Assembly (NCBI GenBank): GCA_017853205.1
Contig: JAFMKB010000016.1
Span: forward strand, 1 to 43,277
Length of the DNA: 43,277 nucleotides
Reading direction: 5' to 3'
Source: Gammaproteobacteria bacterium
Lineage (GTDB): Bacteria; Pseudomonadota; Gammaproteobacteria; Pseudomonadales; Pseudohongiellaceae
The stretch's first letter is position 1. The number at the start of each line of letters is the position of its first letter. Positions 28,173 through 36,828 of this stretch are shown here, piece after piece. The notes under the pieces are model-generated. The model worked only from the letters and a program-made list of their open reading frames with translations. It had not been told where the DNA came from and did no database searches. Both the position numbers and the translations under genes were made by a program.

Positions 28173-28448
28173 TTTGGCTTTCCCATCACATCTCAGTACA
28201 ACGCGCCTGACCTTAACGCTGATTCGAGTTGTACGGCTTCGTTCAGGAATCATATACCAGTATTATTAGTGGAGCTCAAAGGTCTTACAAGGTAATTCGT
28301 GTGATAAATGTTTGCGCTATGATAAGAATAGTTTTTTCAGGCTTCATCATGTCTAATTCGAGGACAAGCTCGCGCTAACTCTCCGCCCCGAATACGCTCA
28401 TCAGGAAGCGAAGAATCTCGCTCTGAAAGTCAAAACGAGGATAGATCA
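28173..28448. promoter_or_regulatory. Divergent control region of TonB receptor and metallohydrolase genes
   Basis: 276 nt without a supported gene. It holds the predicted receptor promoter (entered separately). Toward the metallohydrolase only a weak -10-like TATGAT (28318-28323) with a poor -35 is visible. I see no clear operator. Confidence 0.4.
28251..28279 (-). promoter_or_regulatory. Predicted promoter of the TonB receptor gene
   Basis: On the minus strand TTGAGC (28274-28279) is followed by a 17-nt spacer and TATATG (28251-28256), with TGG just before the -10 (extended -10). A start near 28244 would give a leader of about 72 nt. Confidence 0.45.
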
Positions 28449-31004
28449 ATGAAAAACAGGCACTCGTTTCTCCGTTACTCCGCAGCCGCAATGTTATCCA
28501 TTCGCCAACTCTCAGCGTTTCTCTCTTCTCTGTTGCTCGCGGGTTCCCTTGCAGCTCAGGCCTATCCCCATGCACGCAGTGGTGGCAATTACATGCACAA
28601 TTTTTATTTTCCGCCTGCGCCGAGCTCGACGCCTTGGGCGCCCGAGTGGTCGCCTGACGGCAAAAGTGTCGCAGTCGCGATGCAGGGAAGCCTATGGCGG
28701 GTTGAAATAGCGACGGGGGTCGCGACCGAGCTAGTGCACAGCGACGCCTATCTCTCCTCGCCAGACTTTTCGCCCGATGGACGCTGGCTCGCTTATACCG
28801 CAGATTACGCGCACGAGCGAATTCAGCTTGAGGTCCTCGACACGCTAACTGGAGAGGTGCACGCGCTCACCGACGATGATGCAATATACACCGACCCTGT
28901 GTTCTCGCCCGATGGCAGCAAATTAGCCTATGTCTCGACTCGGCCGAATGGCTATTTCAATGTCTTTGTTCGTGGTTTCGCTGCGGGTGCCTGGCAGGGC
29001 GATGCGATTGCAGTAAGTAGAGATAACGACTTTGGCCGCAGCCGGCTGTACTTCGGGCGCTGGGATATGCATATAGCCCCCGCATGGCTGCCCAACGGCG
29101 ACGAGCTGCTACTAGTGTCAAATCGTAATGTCCCCCTGGGGTCTGGAAATGTGCTCAGGGTTCCTGCTGTCGAGAACGGCATTGCTAAGGCGCGCACGGT
29201 GCTCGCCGAACAGTCGCTTTATCGCACGCGTCCAGATGTTTCTATAGATGGGAAACGCTTCGTGTACTCATCGACGGCAGGTAGCGCCGATCAATATAAC
29301 AACTTGTATGTGCAACCTACGACTGGTGGCGAGCCGTATAAGCTCACCTTTTTTGAGAACGATGCGTTTCATCCGCGCTGGTCACCCGACGGTGAGTCGT
29401 TAGCGTTCATTGCGAATGCGGATGGCTTGCCTCAGCTAATGCTGCTCGAGGTGTATGGAGGCAAGCTGACACCTGTCGCAATTACACAGCTGCGCTATCG
29501 GCGCCCGATGGGAGTGTTGAAAGCGCGAGTGCACGAAGTGGGCAGCGCCGATGCGATGCCTAATCGTGTTCACGTCGTTGCGGCGGATGAGAAATTCTAT
29601 GCGCCGCAGGATTCTTACGCACGTTCGGGTCACGTGGGCGACAATGTGTTCCATAATTCAGGTGAGTTTACACTTACGCTGCCCGTAGGCGAGACGACTC
29701 TGACCTTCGTGCGTGGTTTCGAGTTCGAGCCGCAAATGCTTAAGGTAAACGTCGTGGAGGGTGAGGTCACGCACCTTGATGTGGCGCTCGAGCGCCTCGA
29801 CGATATGGCCGCCAAGGGGTGGTACAGCGCCTCGACTCACGTGCACGCCAACTACGGGGGCAATTTGCACAACACGCTCGAAAATTTGATGCTTATGTCA
29901 CGCGCTGAAGATCAAGACCTCGTGTTGGAACAGGTCGCTAATAAGGACAATCGTATTCTCGACTACCACTATTTCGTGCCTGGCGGCGGGGCACATCCAG
30001 TGTCGGCACCTGATCAGTTGGTTGTCGTAGGACAAGAGTATCGCCCACCGTTTTATGGTCACGTATTTATGTTCGGTATGCGTGACCACCTGATCTCACC
30101 GTTTGTAACGGGCTATGAAGGCACGGCTATCGAGAGCCTGTACCCGAGCAACACCGATATGCTGTTAAAGGCCAAAGCTCAGGGTGCGGTGACCGGCTAC
30201 GTGCATCCCTTCCTTGGCGAGACCGATCCACTGCTAGGTAATCTTGGCGGTGGTAAGGGCTTTATTGTCGATGCCGCGCTCGGAGCGACCGATGCACTGG
30301 AATGGTCAGACTCAAGCACCGCAGGCTTTCACCCGCTTTATGCTGTGTGGAATAACGGGTTGCGCATCGCAGCGACTGGAGGAGAGGATTCGATCTCATC
30401 GCTGCAGCGGAGCAAGCTGCTTGGTTCATTTAGAACCTATGTCTACACGGGCAACGCGGGTCTCGATTTGAGCGCATGGTTCGACGGTATGAAAGCGGGG
30501 CGAGCATTCGTGAGCTCGGGACCTCTTCTCGAGGCTACGTTTGACGGCGCGTTGCCGGGCGATTCTGTCGTGCTTCCAGCCGCCGGCAAGCGGGTGTCGC
30601 TGAGAGTGCGCTTACGCTCGATTACAGCACTCGAAACGCTTGAGCTCGTATGTAATGGTGAAACGCTCGAGTCGTTTCCAATCCGTCGCAGTGGCAAATC
30701 ACTCGATATAGAGTTTGAATTCGACGTGACGCGCAGCGGCTGGTGTCATGTGCGCACCGAGGGCGAGCCGGCTAACCGCGCGCCGCTCGATGTCGACTAC
30801 GCGCAGGCTTTTACTAATCCAGTTTGGTTCGAAGTAGAAGGCTCAGCTCTCAGAAATCCCGGTTCGGCGCAATACGCACTGGATTGGATCGACAAGCTAG
30901 AGAATCTTGCAGGCGCTTGGGAAGGCTGGCGATCGGAGCGTGAGCGCGCGCATGTTTTTGGTCAGTTTGAGCAGGCGCGAGAGGTGTATCGGGCAGGGCT
31001 CTAG
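28449..31004 (+). CDS. Exported TolB/PD40-repeat and CehA/McbA-type metallohydrolase fusion
   Basis: 851 aa; ATG 28449 follows GAGGA. The N-terminus has a long signal peptide (hydrophobic LLLAGSLAAQA ending near residue 38). Residues ~60-340 carry about six PD40/TolB beta-propeller repeats, each with a WSPDGKS- or FSPDGRW-like core. A linker follows. From about 457 comes a PHP-like metallohydrolase domain of the CehA/McbA type: GWYSASTHVHANYGG with His464 and His466, VVGQEYRPPFYGHVFMFGM, and GYVHPF (His586). The reaction is probably hydrolysis of an ester, carbamate or phosphoester, but the substrate is unknown. It is likely periplasmic. It overlaps the convergent antiporter gene by 4 nt. Confidence 0.82.
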   Translation: MKNRHSFLRYSAAAMLSIRQLSAFLSSLLLAGSLAAQAYPHARSGGNYMHNFYFPPAPSSTPWAPEWSPDGKSVAVAMQGSLWRVEIATGVATELVHSDAYLSSPDFSPDGRWLAYTADYAHERIQLEVLDTLTGEVHALTDDDAIYTDPVFSPDGSKLAYVSTRPNGYFNVFVRGFAAGAWQGDAIAVSRDNDFGRSRLYFGRWDMHIAPAWLPNGDELLLVSNRNVPLGSGNVLRVPAVENGIAKARTVLAEQSLYRTRPDVSIDGKRFVYSSTAGSADQYNNLYVQPTTGGEPYKLTFFENDAFHPRWSPDGESLAFIANADGLPQLMLLEVYGGKLTPVAITQLRYRRPMGVLKARVHEVGSADAMPNRVHVVAADEKFYAPQDSYARSGHVGDNVFHNSGEFTLTLPVGETTLTFVRGFEFEPQMLKVNVVEGEVTHLDVALERLDDMAAKGWYSASTHVHANYGGNLHNTLENLMLMSRAEDQDLVLEQVANKDNRILDYHYFVPGGGAHPVSAPDQLVVVGQEYRPPFYGHVFMFGMRDHLISPFVTGYEGTAIESLYPSNTDMLLKAKAQGAVTGYVHPFLGETDPLLGNLGGGKGFIVDAALGATDALEWSDSSTAGFHPLYAVWNNGLRIAATGGEDSISSLQRSKLLGSFRTYVYTGNAGLDLSAWFDGMKAGRAFVSSGPLLEATFDGALPGDSVVLPAAGKRVSLRVRLRSITALETLELVCNGETLESFPIRRSGKSLDIEFEFDVTRSGWCHVRTEGEPANRAPLDVDYAQAFTNPVWFEVEGSALRNPGSAQYALDWIDKLENLAGAWEGWRSERERAHVFGQFEQAREVYRAGL

Positions 31005-32482
31005 GCGTTGGCGATTTTTCGATAGCCCAGCAGTCCAAGTCCTAGTGTTGCCATGATTATCGCCACGAAGGCATTGAGATAATTGAAGAAGGCATAGGGG
31101 AGGTAGTCGAGTACCGGCACGCCTAGTGTTGCTGTATAGAATGCGCCTGCTGTCGTCCACGGAATCAACCCCGTAGTCATAGTGGAGCCTTCCTCGACTG
31201 TTCTCGAGAGAATGGCCGGATCTAGTCCTACACTTTCGTATTTTGCCTTGAACAGCTGGCAGTTAAGAATAATGGAGATATAGGCCTCGCCCATCGCTAG
31301 GTTGCCGACAAGGCCAGAGGCGATCGTCGTCGCAACAAGTGCGCCTACATGTCGAAGCCTGAGCAATAAACCTGAGAGCATCACATCGAGAAACCTTGCG
31401 CCATGCAGAAGGCCACCGAGGGCCAGTGCGAAAAGTGCGAGCAGCAGAGTCCAACTCATACTCGCTATGCCGCCGCGACCGAGTAGGTTATCCAAGTTTT
31501 CGATTCCGGTGGAGCCAGGCGTGTTCTGCCACAGCGCGTTTAGCGCTGTGATGCTGTCGGTGCCTTGATAGCTGATGGCGATCATGGTCGCGAGTAAAAC
31601 GCTCGCCGACATCGTGACTTCGGCGCTTACTCGGCGAGCGCTCAAAACGGCGAGGGTAAGAAGTGGAAGCAGAGTGATAAACGGTTGCAATGAATAGCTC
31701 GCTGTCAGTGCGTCGCGAATCTTCTCGATCTCAGTGGTTACGGGTGCCGATGCTTCATAACTAAAACCTACGATCAGAAATATCACGAGGGCAATCAAGA
31801 ATGCCGGCACCGTGGTGAAAAGCATCGAATAGATGTGTCGGTAAAGATCGGTGCCTGCACTCATGGCGGCGAGGTTAGTCGTGTCGGAAATAGGGGAAAG
31901 TTTGTCGCCGAAGGTCGCACCACACACAATCATCCCAGCAACGATAGGCAAAGGGACGCCCAGTGCTTCACCGAGGCCGATAAACACCACCCCGAGCGTG
32001 CCCACCGTGCCCCATGACGTGCCAGTTGCAACCGACATCAGCGCGCAGAGAACCATCCCAATGGCAAGAAACAGTGTCGGCGAGAGCCACGCGAGGCCGT
32101 AATACATGAGCGTTGCGATCGTACCCGCTTGCATAAAGCTCGCGATTACCATGCCGATCAGAATAAAAATATAGATTGCTGGTAGTGCGCGCGAAATGGC
32201 GCCGCTCATCATCGTCCTGAGTTCTAGATAGCGATAGCCGAGCAAAAAAGCATGAAGGCTCGTCCAGATGATGCACAAAAACATCAGTGCGTGCAGGCTA
32301 ATGCCGAGACCGAAGAGTCCGCCGGCGATAGCGGTGATAATGCCTGCAAAGCACAGCAAGGCCTGCGCAAGACTTGGCAACCGGGCTGCGGAAGAGCCTG
32401 GTTCAAGCACCATCTCCGTTGCTTGCTCGGGAGGATTAACGCCCATCGATGCCTGCTGATTTTCTTTAGATTTCTTCACCAT
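31001..32482 (-). CDS. NhaC-family Na+/H+ antiporter
   Basis: 493 aa with about 11-12 predicted membrane segments after a polar ~35-residue N-terminus. The signature CGATFGDKLSPISDTTNLAA is at 187-206, with TGTSWGTVGTLG (153-164) upstream; both are hallmarks of the NhaC/ion-transporter group. The C-terminal half contains GLVGNLAMGEAYISIIL, the mirrored repeat. Members exchange Na+ for H+, or an organic anion couple such as malate/lactate in Bacillus MleN. Which applies here is open. It lies beside the metallohydrolase, whose product it could transport. Confidence 0.85.
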   Translation of the reverse strand: MVKKSKENQQASMGVNPPEQATEMVLEPGSSAARLPSLAQALLCFAGIITAIAGGLFGLGISLHALMFLCIIWTSLHAFLLGYRYLELRTMMSGAISRALPAIYIFILIGMVIASFMQAGTIATLMYYGLAWLSPTLFLAIGMVLCALMSVATGTSWGTVGTLGVVFIGLGEALGVPLPIVAGMIVCGATFGDKLSPISDTTNLAAMSAGTDLYRHIYSMLFTTVPAFLIALVIFLIVGFSYEASAPVTTEIEKIRDALTASYSLQPFITLLPLLTLAVLSARRVSAEVTMSASVLLATMIAISYQGTDSITALNALWQNTPGSTGIENLDNLLGRGGIASMSWTLLLALFALALGGLLHGARFLDVMLSGLLLRLRHVGALVATTIASGLVGNLAMGEAYISIILNCQLFKAKYESVGLDPAILSRTVEEGSTMTTGLIPWTTAGAFYTATLGVPVLDYLPYAFFNYLNAFVAIIMATLGLGLLGYRKIANA

Positions 32483-32619
32483 TTCGGCATCCTATAAACA
32501 ATTGGGCGGAGAGTAAAACTTTGCTAAGCTCGGTTAGTAAATTTAACCCTTAGCCTCGGTGCGCAGAATAGCAAGAGAAAGCGATACCGACTTGTAACAT
32601 AAACACTATGGAGGCACCG
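32483..32619. other. Divergent spacer between nhaC-like gene and glpU
   Basis: 137 nt, A/T-rich in part. On the minus strand TTTACT-N17-TAGGAT lies so close to the antiporter ATG that transcription would begin almost at the start codon; this is weak. No convincing promoter toward glpU was found, although one is needed because glpQ is 6.5 kb upstream. Confidence 0.3.
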
Positions 32620-32901
32620 TTGGACTTATCTTGGATGGCTTGGACACAGCCGACCGCGGTGTTTTTTCTCATTGTTGCGGGCCTGTTAACGCTGATGACA
32701 CTCTGGGAGTTCATCTCGCCGGGTGGCGCGCCTCGAATCGGGCTGCTGAGATTTGAAACAACACGCGGCGACAGACTTTTTGTGTCACTTTTGGGGTCGG
32801 CGTTTATTTGCCTGGGGTGGCTCGCGTTTGCAACAGTCTCTCTCTGGATAGGCCTTGGTGTTTGCCTTGTCTACGCGCTGCTTGTGTTTCTATTCGTTTA
32901 G
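32620..32901 (+). CDS. glpU: Small membrane protein of glycerol importer, GlpU type (DUF2160)
   Basis: 93 aa from TTG 32620, which has GGAGG (32610-32614) at ideal spacing; ATG 32608 overlaps that Shine-Dalgarno and would add four residues, and ATG 32635 is also possible. Three hydrophobic segments are seen. WMAWTQPTAVFFLIV at the start and TTRGDRLFVSLLGSAFICL in the middle match the DUF2160 pattern found beside GlpV-type binding proteins. It is an inner-membrane protein probably associated with the importer; its precise role is unknown. It lies 113 nt before glpV. Confidence 0.8.
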   Translation: MDLSWMAWTQPTAVFFLIVAGLLTLMTLWEFISPGGAPRIGLLRFETTRGDRLFVSLLGSAFICLGWLAFATVSLWIGLGVCLVYALLVFLFV

Positions 32902-32917
32902 TTTGTTTCGGTACTGT

Positions 32918-32943
32918 TTATTGCCGAAAATTATTGCCGAAAA
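32918..32943 (+). repeat. Tandem 13-bp direct repeat upstream of glpV
   Basis: TTATTGCCGAAAA occurs twice head to tail (32918-32930 and 32931-32943) in the glpU-glpV spacer. It may be a regulator-binding tandem or a chance duplication. Confidence 0.7.
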
Positions 32944-33014
32944 ATTTTTGTCACTCGCGAGACGGAAAGCAGAAGTCGTTACGCGATTAAAAGAGTAAAT
33001 AAAAAGGACATCTC

Positions 33015-34793
33015 ATGCCGTTTCCATTTTCCATACAGTCTTCACTGTTACCCCGCGACTCTCTAAAGGGCCTACTAGGCTCTACCCGGATTCCTCGCTC
33101 TCAACGAGAATTATTTGTCGGAGCCGCGGCTCTATTTCTGACTCCTGTAATTTTGGCGGACACCGAAGATGCCCAGCGCTGGCTACCGGAGTTTCAGCCT
33201 TCGACCCTGTCCCAGGCGCAGCAGCTTGAGGAACTGCAGTGGTTCATCGACGCGGCGCGGCCGTTTGCAGGCATGGAGATTAAAGTGGTTTCTGAGACGA
33301 TTACCACGCACGAATACGAGGCGCAGACCCTAGCGAAAGCCTTCAGTGAGATCACCGGCATTCAGGTCACGCACGACCTTATCGGCGAAGGCGATGTGGT
33401 AGAGAAGCTACAGACTCAGATGCAGTCGGGCGAGAATATCTATGACGCTTATGTCAATGACTCAGACCTCATTGGCACACACTTTCGCTATCAGCAGGTG
33501 CGAAACCTTAGCGATTGGATGTTAAATGAGGGCAGCGCCGTTACCTCACCGACGCTCGACCTCGAAGACTTTATCGGGCTGTCTTTCACTACAGGTCCCG
33601 ACGGCAAGGTTTATCAACTGCCCGATCAGCAGTTCGCGAATCTGTATTGGTTCCGATATGACTGGTTCACTGATCCTGCGATCAAGGCTCAGTTCCAAGC
33701 TAAATACGGTTACGAACTGGGTGTGCCGGTGAATTGGTCTGCGTATGAAGATATCGCTGAGTTCTTCACTAACGATGTGCGAGAGATAGACGGACAGCGA
33801 GTTTACGGGCATATGGACTACGGCAAGAAAGACCCTTCATTGGGCTGGCGCTTCACCGACGCGTGGTTATCGATGGCGGGGGCAGGGGATGTCGGTATTC
33901 CAAATGGGTTGCCCGTCGACGAATGGGGTATCCGCGTCGAGGGCTGCAGGCCGGTAGGATCGACTGTCGAACGCGGCGGCGCGACCGATGGTCCTGCCGC
34001 GGTGTATTCATTGACCAAATATGTAGATTGGCTAAAAGCCTATGCGCCGCCGGAGGCCGCGGGCATGGTATTCAGCGAGGCGGGCCCAGTGCCAGCACAG
34101 GGCGCGATTGCGCAGCAGATATTTTGGTATACAACATTCACAGCCGACATGGTGAAGCCCGGTCTGCCGGTGATGAACGAAGATGGAACGCCTAAGTGGC
34201 GGATGGCACCCTCTCCACGAGGCGCCTATTGGGAAGAGGGGCAAAAGCTCGGCTATCAGGATACTGGTGCCTGGACACTCATGAAGTCGACGCCGGAGGA
34301 TCGAGCGAAGGCAGCGTGGCTCTATGCACAGTTTGTGACTTCGAAGACCGTGTCGCTTAAGAAGAGCCATGTTGGGCTAACTATTATTCGCGACTCGGAT
34401 ATTCGACATGAGAGCTTCAGCGAGCGCTCCTCTGAGCTCGGCGGCTTAGTCGAATTTTACCGGTCGCCCGCGCGCATTCAATGGACACCGACAGGAACCA
34501 ACGTCCCCGACTATCCGCGACTAGCGCAGCTGTGGTGGCAAAATATCGGCGACGCGTCTTCGGGTGCCAAGACGCCGCAGGAGGCGATGACTGCGCTCGC
34601 TGTTGCACAAGAGCGCTTAATGCAGCGTCTTCAGCGCGCTAACGTTTTAGGAGAATGTGGCCCGCTTTTAAACGAGCCGCAGAGTCGAGACTATTGGCTA
34701 AATCAGCCGGGTGCACCCAAGGCGAAACTAGATAATGAAAAACCGGCACCGGTTACGATCGACTACGATGAACTGGTTAAAAGCTGGCAATAG
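33015..34793 (+). CDS. glpV: Glycerol ABC importer substrate-binding protein, GlpV type
   Basis: 592 aa, unusually large for a CUT1 binding protein but normal for the GlpV group. AAAAAGG precedes the ATG. The N-terminus has a long n-region (about 33 residues) before the hydrophobic core VGAAALFLTPVILA, cleaved near residue 48. Family segments include ITGIQVTHDLIGEGDVVEKL, YQLPDQQFANLYWFRYDWF, and KWRMAPSPRGAYWEEGQKLG. Two cysteines (EGCRPVG and GECGPLL contexts) may form a disulfide. It would capture glycerol in the periplasm and deliver it to the GlpP/GlpQ permeases. Confidence 0.88.
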   Translation: MPFPFSIQSSLLPRDSLKGLLGSTRIPRSQRELFVGAAALFLTPVILADTEDAQRWLPEFQPSTLSQAQQLEELQWFIDAARPFAGMEIKVVSETITTHEYEAQTLAKAFSEITGIQVTHDLIGEGDVVEKLQTQMQSGENIYDAYVNDSDLIGTHFRYQQVRNLSDWMLNEGSAVTSPTLDLEDFIGLSFTTGPDGKVYQLPDQQFANLYWFRYDWFTDPAIKAQFQAKYGYELGVPVNWSAYEDIAEFFTNDVREIDGQRVYGHMDYGKKDPSLGWRFTDAWLSMAGAGDVGIPNGLPVDEWGIRVEGCRPVGSTVERGGATDGPAAVYSLTKYVDWLKAYAPPEAAGMVFSEAGPVPAQGAIAQQIFWYTTFTADMVKPGLPVMNEDGTPKWRMAPSPRGAYWEEGQKLGYQDTGAWTLMKSTPEDRAKAAWLYAQFVTSKTVSLKKSHVGLTIIRDSDIRHESFSERSSELGGLVEFYRSPARIQWTPTGTNVPDYPRLAQLWWQNIGDASSGAKTPQEAMTALAVAQERLMQRLQRANVLGECGPLLNEPQSRDYWLNQPGAPKAKLDNEKPAPVTIDYDELVKSWQ

Positions 34794-34803
34794 CCCCCTA
34801 TTA

Positions 34804-34829
34804 GCGGTCGCTTTCTGGCCGCCTTTATT
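34804..34829 (+). terminator. Possible weak terminator after glpV
   Basis: GCGGTC (34804-34809) pairs with GGCCGC (34817-34822), including one G-U pair, around a 7-nt loop, followed by CCTTTATT. The T-run is short, so read-through to the next gene is possible. Confidence 0.4.
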
Positions 34830-34847
34830 GATTTAAAGGATATCGAC

Positions 34848-36293
34848 ATGTTGAGCTTTAAAGCGCAATGCGAAGGGTTAGCCCCGCGCGCCCTAGTGAT
34901 GTTTGCTGCAGGTTTTTTAGTTGTCGCGGCGACTCTCGGTCAGCAAGCGGCGGCAGTGCCACCCGCGACCATCATTGGTCCGATTCCTGCTGACGCGGCT
35001 GGTACCGGGAGCCGCAACGCCATTCACAGTGCTTCAGCGATAGAACTTGCTGCTCATGGCTATTCAGAAGAAGAGTTTTTTATAGAAGGCGTTGCCAATA
35101 CTTACAAAGCCGATTCCGATAACCCTATGGCAGATGCGAGTATCGAAAGCGAGGGGCATCGCTACCGAACGCGTCTCGTTGCGCGTCGACCGCAGCCGGC
35201 TGACTTTAATGGTGTAGTCGTCGTCGAATGGATGAATGTGACCGGCGGCGTGGATAAGGACATCGACTGGTGGCAGTCGGGCGAGCATCTTGTCGCGAAT
35301 GGCTACGCCTACGTATTCGTTTCTGCCCAGCAGATGGGAATCGATAACATAATTAGCTGGAGTCCTGAGCGATATGCCGGTTTAAACGCGACTCACGATG
35401 GCATGGTGTCGGGCGATGCGAGTTCGTACGATATTTTCTCAGCGGTTGCTAAGTCTATTGCCCGCGAGGGGCAAGCACTGCCGGCGGGTGCGGTCGATAT
35501 CCTGGCTGGTCTGAGAGCGCGACAGATTATAGCAACCGGTCATTCTCAGTCTGCTAGCAGGTTAGCTAATTATCTCAATGGTATTCATACGCTCGATCCT
35601 GTGTTCGACGGATTTATCGTACATGGCGGTGGCGGTATCATCCGCGACGATCAGCCGGTGAAAATTTTCAAGCTAATGGCAGAGACCGACATGCTGCGTC
35701 GCGCGGCAACGCCGCAGCCCAACACAGATAATTTTAGGCAATGGGAGGTTGCTGGCAGCTCCCATGTCGACGTGCCTTTCGAGATAGAGTACGGGAAAGT
35801 GCGGAATCAGCAGGAAGGTCTGTCAATTGAAGGTGTCACGCCGCGCGACTCTGGTTGTGACCTGCCCGCCTATTCGACCGTACCCTTCAGAGATGTTATG
35901 AATGCGGCGTTCGAACACATGGTGCGCTGGCTTGATGATGGGGTAGCGCCGCCGATCGCCGACCCCATTCAGCTGGCACGTGCTTTCCCGACGGTCGAAT
36001 TTGCCCGCGATGACTCTGGCAATGTGCTTGGCGGTATTCGCCTCGCCGAACATGCTGTGCCAACGGCCAAGAATACGGGTCTTAATACGGGTGCTAATCG
36101 ATTCTGTTTTCTTTACGGCTCCCACGAGCCGTTCGATACAGCAACGTTAAACGCGCTCTATCCTACTAAAGCGGACTATCTTGAACGGGTAAATGCAGTG
36201 GTTGAAAAGAACGTTGCTGATGGCTTTATTCTTCCCGCTGCCGCGGAACGTACGCGCCTCGAGGCCGAGGCTTCGACTCTATTCGAGCGTTAA
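34848..36293 (+). CDS. Exported alpha/beta hydrolase-domain protein
   Basis: 481 aa. A signal peptide is predicted (hydrophobic LVMFAAGFLVVAATL, cleavage near residue 36, QQAAA-VPP). The nucleophile elbow is GHSQS with Ser233, the acid is likely Glu279 or Asp281 in LMAETDMLRR, and the histidine is His306 in VAGSSHVDVP. VVVEWMNVTGG (123-133) and SAQQMGI are typical of the uncharacterised alpha/beta hydrolase-domain family. It is probably a periplasmic esterase of unknown substrate. It begins 54 nt after glpV. Its stop overlaps that of the convergent SRPBCC gene (TTAA, 36290-36293). Confidence 0.8.
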   Translation: MLSFKAQCEGLAPRALVMFAAGFLVVAATLGQQAAAVPPATIIGPIPADAAGTGSRNAIHSASAIELAAHGYSEEEFFIEGVANTYKADSDNPMADASIESEGHRYRTRLVARRPQPADFNGVVVVEWMNVTGGVDKDIDWWQSGEHLVANGYAYVFVSAQQMGIDNIISWSPERYAGLNATHDGMVSGDASSYDIFSAVAKSIAREGQALPAGAVDILAGLRARQIIATGHSQSASRLANYLNGIHTLDPVFDGFIVHGGGGIIRDDQPVKIFKLMAETDMLRRAATPQPNTDNFRQWEVAGSSHVDVPFEIEYGKVRNQQEGLSIEGVTPRDSGCDLPAYSTVPFRDVMNAAFEHMVRWLDDGVAPPIADPIQLARAFPTVEFARDDSGNVLGGIRLAEHAVPTAKNTGLNTGANRFCFLYGSHEPFDTATLNALYPTKADYLERVNAVVEKNVADGFILPAAAERTRLEAEASTLFER

Positions 36294-36778
36294 ACTCTAC
36301 TCAGCTGCGCCGCAAGGCGTTTGCAGCGCAGCTCCCACTGTTGCTTGATGGTGCTAGGATTGTCAACAACTGCACGGTCAACATGCAGAGTCACGCGAAG
36401 TTTGGTCTTCTCATCTGTCTGTTCTAGCTGAATCTCGACGATGGCGAGTCCAGTATTTTCGCCGTTCTCGTGCCAGCTAAAGGATAATTTGTTGGGTCTA
36501 TCGATAACTATGTATTCGCCGCTGCACACTACTTCGCAGCCACCGCGAATGACTGTGTAGTTAAACGCCCCGCCTGGACGAACTTCGTTATTCATGTCGC
36601 CGACGCCGTCGTCGCCCATGTGTTCACCAAACATCCAATTGCCCGCGAATGTTGGAATGAGCCAACGGTCGTAGAGTTTTTCCGCAGACGCGGGGATCGT
36701 CTTAGAAAGCGAGACCTTGGTAATTTTAGGAGCGGACTTATTCTCGGGTTCGCCGAACATGGATAGTTGATTATTCAT
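36290..36778 (-). CDS. SRPBCC / AHSA1-domain protein
   Basis: 162 aa, no signal peptide. It has an Activator-of-Hsp90-homologue (AHSA1)-type START-like fold: SKTIPASAEKLYDRWLIP (24-41), VRPGGAFNYTVIRGG, and PNKLSFSWHENGEN. Such proteins have a hydrophobic cavity, and their ligands or functions are mostly unknown. It is cytoplasmic and the last gene of the leftward array, 50 nt after the cytochrome gene. Confidence 0.82.
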   Translation of the reverse strand: MNNQLSMFGEPENKSAPKITKVSLSKTIPASAEKLYDRWLIPTFAGNWMFGEHMGDDGVGDMNNEVRPGGAFNYTVIRGGCEVVCSGEYIVIDRPNKLSFSWHENGENTGLAIVEIQLEQTDEKTKLRVTLHVDRAVVDNPSTIKQQWELRCKRLAAQLSRV

Positions 36779-36828
36779 TACGCTCTTTGGTTTCTCTGAA
36801 AGTAGGCGGCGCGTTAGCGGGTGGCTTA

